The notes under the pieces were generated by a model. The model saw nothing but the letters and a program-made list of their open reading frames with translations, was not told where the DNA came from and ran no database searches. Source: Syntrophorhabdaceae bacterium (GTDB lineage: Bacteria > Desulfobacterota > Syntrophorhabdia > Syntrophorhabdales > Syntrophorhabdaceae). Taken from it: a stretch of 64,000 bases of DNA. The DNA is taken from positions 1-64,000 of the forward strand of contig DATKMQ010000174.1 in assembly GCA_035541755.1 (NCBI GenBank), read 5' to 3'. How positions within the stretch are numbered: position 1 is the first letter of the stretch; each line of letters opens with the position of its first letter. Below, in pieces: positions 61,164 through 64,000 of this stretch. Both the position numbers and the translations under genes were made by a program.

Positions 61164-62633
61164 CTAATCAATACCGAGACGCTTCATTTTCTCGATAAGG
61201 GTGGTCCTGTTGATATTGAGGACCTGAGCAGCCCTGCTTTTTACGCCCTGTGTCTCGCCCAGGGCCTTAATGATCAGGCTCTTTTCGAATTCAGAGACCA
61301 GGGTATCGTATCCCTTTTCGATGTTAAGGGATGGGGTATTATCCTGGCGGCCCGATTCCCTGGCGTATAATTTTTCGGGGAGGTCATCGATATCTATGTG
61401 GCCCGTCCTTTTCAGCACTACCACCCTCTCAACAATATTCTGAAGTTCTCTGACATTACCCGGATAGTCGTAATCCATAAGAGCAGACATGGCTTCCTCG
61501 GAAAAACCCTCTATGGCCGCCGAGTTCATCTTGTTCGACTGTTCCAGAAAATAGTTGAGCAGCAGGGGGACGTCCTGCCTTCTTTCGCGAAGGGGCGATA
61601 TGTGTATGGGCACAACATTCAACCTGTAGTAAAGGTCCTCTCTGAACTTGCCTTCCCTTACAAGATCATCGAGCACTCTGTTCGTGGCAGCAATAATCCG
61701 AACATCCACTTTAATGGTCTTCGATCCCCCGATCCTCTCGAAAGCCCTTTCCTGCAAAACCCTGAGCAGCTTTACCTGGAGATTGAAACTCATGTCCCCT
61801 ATCTCGTCGAGGAATATTGACCCGCCGTTTGCAAGCTCAAACCTTCCGAACCTCGTATTGACCGCCCCCGTAAACGCGCCTTTTTCGTAACCGAAGAGTT
61901 CGCTCTCAAGCAGGGTTTCCGGAATGGCGCCGCAATTGACAACCACAAGCGGGTTGTCTCGTTTCGAAGAATTGTAGTGAATAGCTCTCGCCACAAGCTC
62001 CTTACCCACACCGCTTTCGCCTGTCACGAGAACGGTGGCGTTCGTATCGGCCACCTTTTCAATCATCTCGAAGACCTTCTGCATGGCAAAGCTGATGCCA
62101 ATGATATTTTCAAACTTGTATTTATCCTTGAGGCAACTCCTGAGGATCGTGTTCTCCCGTATAATCTTATTCTCCGCGTAACGCCTGAGTAGATTTGCCT
62201 TGAGCGTCAAACCCTTGGGGATCGTATCGCTCTTGAGAAGACTGTAATAATACATAGCCGAATCGACTGTGGTAAGCACCTCTTCAAACTTAAAGGGCTT
62301 GAGGATATAATCGAAGGCGCCGCACCTCATGGCGCTTATGGCGCTGTCCATACTCCCGTATCCGGTCATCACGATTCCCAGCGTGTCCAGATACTCCTTC
62401 TGAATGAAATTGATAAGCTGCAGCCCGTCTACCTTGGGCATCATCAGGTCGGTAATCAGCACCTGGTAGCCGTTATTCTTGAGCGCTGAGAGCGCCTTTT
62501 TGCTGTCTATATACGGATCAACCGTATAACCGTTCACGGTTAAGAATTCGCTGAGCATGCTGAGAATGTTCTCCTCATCCTCAACAACGATTATCTTGCC
62601 CTTCTCAGTTCTATTGTCCGCTTTGCTGTCCAT
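61164..62633 (-). CDS. NtrC-type sigma-54 regulator, candidate flagellar master activator
   Basis: A 489-residue activator: receiver with a normal acceptor Asp62 (ITDLMMPKVDG), a long linker (~135-175), AAA+ domain (VTGESGVGKELVARAI, ELFGYEKGAFTGAVNTRFGR, GGSIFLDEIGDM) and a C-terminal Fis-type HTH (KSRAAQVLNINRTTLIEKMK). GAFTGA is intact, so it can work with sigma-54. It precedes the whole flagellar cluster, in the position expected of a FleQ/FlrA-like master regulator, although it keeps a phosphorylatable receiver, unlike Pseudomonas FleQ. No kinase is next to it. GAGGACAGA precedes the ATG, which overlaps the small secreted-protein gene by 23 bases. Confidence 0.85.
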   Translation of the reverse strand: MDSKADNRTEKGKIIVVEDEENILSMLSEFLTVNGYTVDPYIDSKKALSALKNNGYQVLITDLMMPKVDGLQLINFIQKEYLDTLGIVMTGYGSMDSAISAMRCGAFDYILKPFKFEEVLTTVDSAMYYYSLLKSDTIPKGLTLKANLLRRYAENKIIRENTILRSCLKDKYKFENIIGISFAMQKVFEMIEKVADTNATVLVTGESGVGKELVARAIHYNSSKRDNPLVVVNCGAIPETLLESELFGYEKGAFTGAVNTRFGRFELANGGSIFLDEIGDMSFNLQVKLLRVLQERAFERIGGSKTIKVDVRIIAATNRVLDDLVREGKFREDLYYRLNVVPIHISPLRERRQDVPLLLNYFLEQSNKMNSAAIEGFSEEAMSALMDYDYPGNVRELQNIVERVVVLKRTGHIDIDDLPEKLYARESGRQDNTPSLNIEKGYDTLVSEFEKSLIIKALGETQGVKSRAAQVLNINRTTLIEKMKRLGID

Positions 62634-62889
62634 TCTGTCCTCGTTGGTCGATAATAATGTTCATTTTCTTGAGCATCTCCCACGCCTGCTCTTTGTCTCT
62701 ATCCTCCTCTGTCTTTCCATTCTTGTCGGGAGTCTGCGAGGAACCGATCGTATAGGTTGTCTTGTCTTTATCCTTTGTTACTGCTATATCATCCCCGCCC
62801 ACGGCCTGAGAGAAAGATCCGCATATGATCAGAAAAAGACATATGGAAGAGAGGCATAAACCCCTCCTTATGAACAACCCCACGTTCAT
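62611..62889 (-). CDS. Small secreted protein upstream of the sigma-54 regulator
   Basis: An unknown 92-residue protein with an N-terminal signal peptide (residues ~8-30: RRGLCLSSICLFLIICGSFS), followed by a polar mature part of about 60 residues (KDKDKTTYTIGSSQTPDKNG) ending in a Gln/Gly-rich tail. LIIC lacks a proper lipobox, so cleavage by signal peptidase I is more likely. It overlaps the regulator gene and is thus coupled to it. No clear Shine-Dalgarno; a TATAAT element lies six bases before the ATG. The function is unknown to me. Confidence 0.6.
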   Translation of the reverse strand: MNVGLFIRRGLCLSSICLFLIICGSFSQAVGGDDIAVTKDKDKTTYTIGSSQTPDKNGKTEEDRDKEQAWEMLKKMNIIIDQRGQNGQQSGQ

Positions 62890-62895
62890 CTTCTC

Positions 62896-62901
62896 ATTAT
62901 A
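62896..62901 (-). promoter_or_regulatory. Possible sigma-70 -10 element before the regulator operon
   Basis: On the minus strand TATAAT followed by GAGAAG and the ATG at 62889. If it is the -10 element, transcription would begin at or next to the ATG. A good -35 with 16-18 spacing is not evident (TTGCTG is 20 bases away). Confidence 0.4.
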
Positions 62902-62957
62902 TCCTTTTTTCCTTGTTTGAGCAGCAAAAAAAATCTTTCTCGCTCTTATTCTCCGCG

Positions 62958-64000
62958 TCAGACTTCCCTTATGGCCCGAATGTCCTCACGCAGTAATCTG
63001 AGGATGACAAGCCCCGGTAAAGCCGCGAGTGTAGTAATAAGGAAGAAAATGGGCCAGCCCACAGCCTGTACCACAAAACCCGCCGAAGGCGAGATGGCAA
63101 AAACACCCCAGGCTGCGAAAGAGGATAGTAGTGCATATTGCGTCGCACTGTAGCTCCTGTTGCAAAGGGCCATGACAAAAGCAACAAAGGCAGCCGAACC
63201 CATACCGCCCGCCACATTCTCGAATAGAACCGCCGTGATCATAACAGAGTAGTTCTTTCCTGTCCAGGCAAGGACCATAAAGGAAAGGTTCGATACCATC
63301 TGAAGGATGCCAAAGAACATGAGTGATCGATAGAGTCCGAGTCTTACCATAAGGGCGCCGCCAAAAAGGGCCCCGACTATGGTTGCAATAATGCCTATCG
63401 CTTTATAGAGGGTACCTACCTCCGTAAGCGTGAAATGAAGCCCTCTTAGCAAGAATGCCGTGGAAAGAGCAGTGGCATACGCGTCCCCCAGTTTATAGAG
63501 AATGATGAAGAGTATCAAAACAAGGGCGTGCTTTCTTGTAAAAAAATCTTTCAGAGGCTTATACACAGCCTGTTCCAGCGTTTTGGGGGGAGAGACTTGA
63601 GCGTCCGGTTCCCTGCCGAGTAACGTCCCTGATATCCCCACAATCATGAAGATCGCCATACAAAAATACGTATTTTGCCACCCCATCCTGTCTGCCGCTA
63701 TGAATGCAAGAGGACCTGAAACAAGCATGGCTATGCGGTAGCCGAATATGGATACTGCGGCCCCGGGCTTGCGCTCATTATCATCCACGATATCCGTTCG
63801 GTATGCATCCACCACAATGTCCTGAGACGCAGAGACGAAAGCCACGACAATCGCGATAACGGCAAGTGCCAGGGGCATCTTTGCCGGCGAGGCGAGCGCC
63901 ATGGCAGAGATACTGATGATAAGAAGAAATTGCACGGGTAAAATCCAACCCCGCCTGCGACCGAGCCAGGGTGGCACAAATCGATCCATAAGAGGAGACC
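62958..64000 (-). CDS. ampG: AmpG-like MFS muropeptide transporter (N-terminus beyond window)
   Basis: The C-terminal ~346 residues of a major-facilitator protein; the reading frame continues past the right edge with codons S-P-L before MDRFVPPWLGRRRGWIL, which is the AmpG loop PL(M)DRxxPPxLGRRRGW, so residues N-terminal to it are missing. Around nine or ten membrane helices remain (FLLIISISAMALASPAKMPL, SQDIVVDAYRTDIVDDNE loop, HALVLILFIILYKLGDAYAT). AmpG imports anhydro-muropeptides into the cytoplasm for wall recycling. It ends 69 bases before the small secreted-protein gene and is not obviously linked to the flagellar genes. Confidence 0.85.
   Translation of the reverse strand, partial: SPLMDRFVPPWLGRRRGWILPVQFLLIISISAMALASPAKMPLALAVIAIVVAFVSASQDIVVDAYRTDIVDDNERKPGAAVSIFGYRIAMLVSGPLAFIAADRMGWQNTYFCMAIFMIVGISGTLLGREPDAQVSPPKTLEQAVYKPLKDFFTRKHALVLILFIILYKLGDAYATALSTAFLLRGLHFTLTEVGTLYKAIGIIATIVGALFGGALMVRLGLYRSLMFFGILQMVSNLSFMVLAWTGKNYSVMITAVLFENVAGGMGSAAFVAFVMALCNRSYSATQYALLSSFAAWGVFAISPSAGFVVQAVGWPIFFLITTLAALPGLVILRLLREDIRAIREV

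Noticed and set aside
1-64000. CRISPR arrays, tRNA/rRNA genes, insertion sequences, prophage or attachment sites
   Set aside because: None could be supported; repeated protein segments here are TPR, HEAT and FlgL domain repeats, not DNA repeats of those kinds.

Overview
The window is a bacterial chromosome segment dominated by one almost complete flagellar and chemotaxis gene cluster (about 15.5-62.9 kb, nearly all on the minus strand), preceded by a sugar-nucleotide and glycosyltransferase island (1-15.5 kb, plus strand). Gene content and order (fliLMNOPQR-flhBAFG-fliA-che; two sigma-54 activators; fleSR-flgBC-fliEFGHIJ; fliK-flgDE; flgFGAHIJMNKL) and protein style suggest a Gram-negative deltaproteobacterium-type organism (Desulfobacterota). 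A Syntrophorhabdus-like relative is my best guess; this is inference from general resemblance, not a database match. L- and P-ring genes (flgH, flgI) confirm an outer membrane.

Layout. (1) 1-15.5 kb: a GT10/TPR/glycosyltransferase fusion, a Gfo/Idh/MocA oxidoreductase, a hexapeptide N-acetyltransferase and a DegT aminotransferase (a 3-acetamido-sugar module), then a PglD/NeuD-like acyltransferase, an extended SDR and a second DegT aminotransferase, then a 1670-residue protein with four glycosyltransferase-like modules and TPRs, and a TPR-GT9-like protein. (2) 15.5-18 kb, minus: flagellin, a 70-residue unknown, flbT and flaF. The flagellin and its FlbT/FlaF partners are of the kind known from Alphaproteobacteria. 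(3) 18-20.3 kb, plus: a TPR/GT41 (OGT-like) protein. (4) 20.3-29.0 kb: flgFGAHIJMNKL. (5) 29.2-31.3 kb: an unknown 77-residue gene, cheW, and a divergent degenerate EAL-HDOD gene. (6) 31.5-48.1 kb: a probable 16.6 kb operon from fliL to cheA. (7) 48.5-52.2 kb: fliK-flgD-flgE. (8) 52.4-61.0 kb: fleS-fleR-like pair, flgBC, fliEFGHIJ. (9) 61.2-62.9 kb: a second NtrC-type regulator and a small secreted protein; then the C-terminal part of an AmpG-like MFS transporter running off the edge. fliD, fliS, mot genes and chemoreceptors are not in the window.

The most interesting result is a readable regulatory code in the spacers. Sigma-54 promoters (TGGCA.../TTGC...) precede fliL, fleS, fliK and flgF. 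Sigma-28 promoters (TAAAGTTT-N11/12-GCCGATAA type) precede flagellin, flgM (inside flgJ), the HDOD-che segment and perhaps the EAL-HDOD gene. Two different palindromes divide the sigma-54 promoters into two classes: GTCA-N6-TGAC (like the Pseudomonas FleQ box) upstream of fliL and fleS, and a pair of GGAAANNNTTTCC sites exactly 19 bp apart about 100-130 bp upstream of fliK and flgF. With two sigma-54 activators encoded here, this suggests a cascade: the FleQ-like regulator activates fliL and fleS operons, the FleSR-like pair activates fliK and flgF operons, and FliA/FlgM control the late genes. At fleS, fliK and flgF the start codon falls 1-3 nt after the predicted sigma-54 start site and no Shine-Dalgarno is visible, so these key transcripts may be leaderless. 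The glycosylation genes on both sides of flagellin suggest a glycosylated filament.
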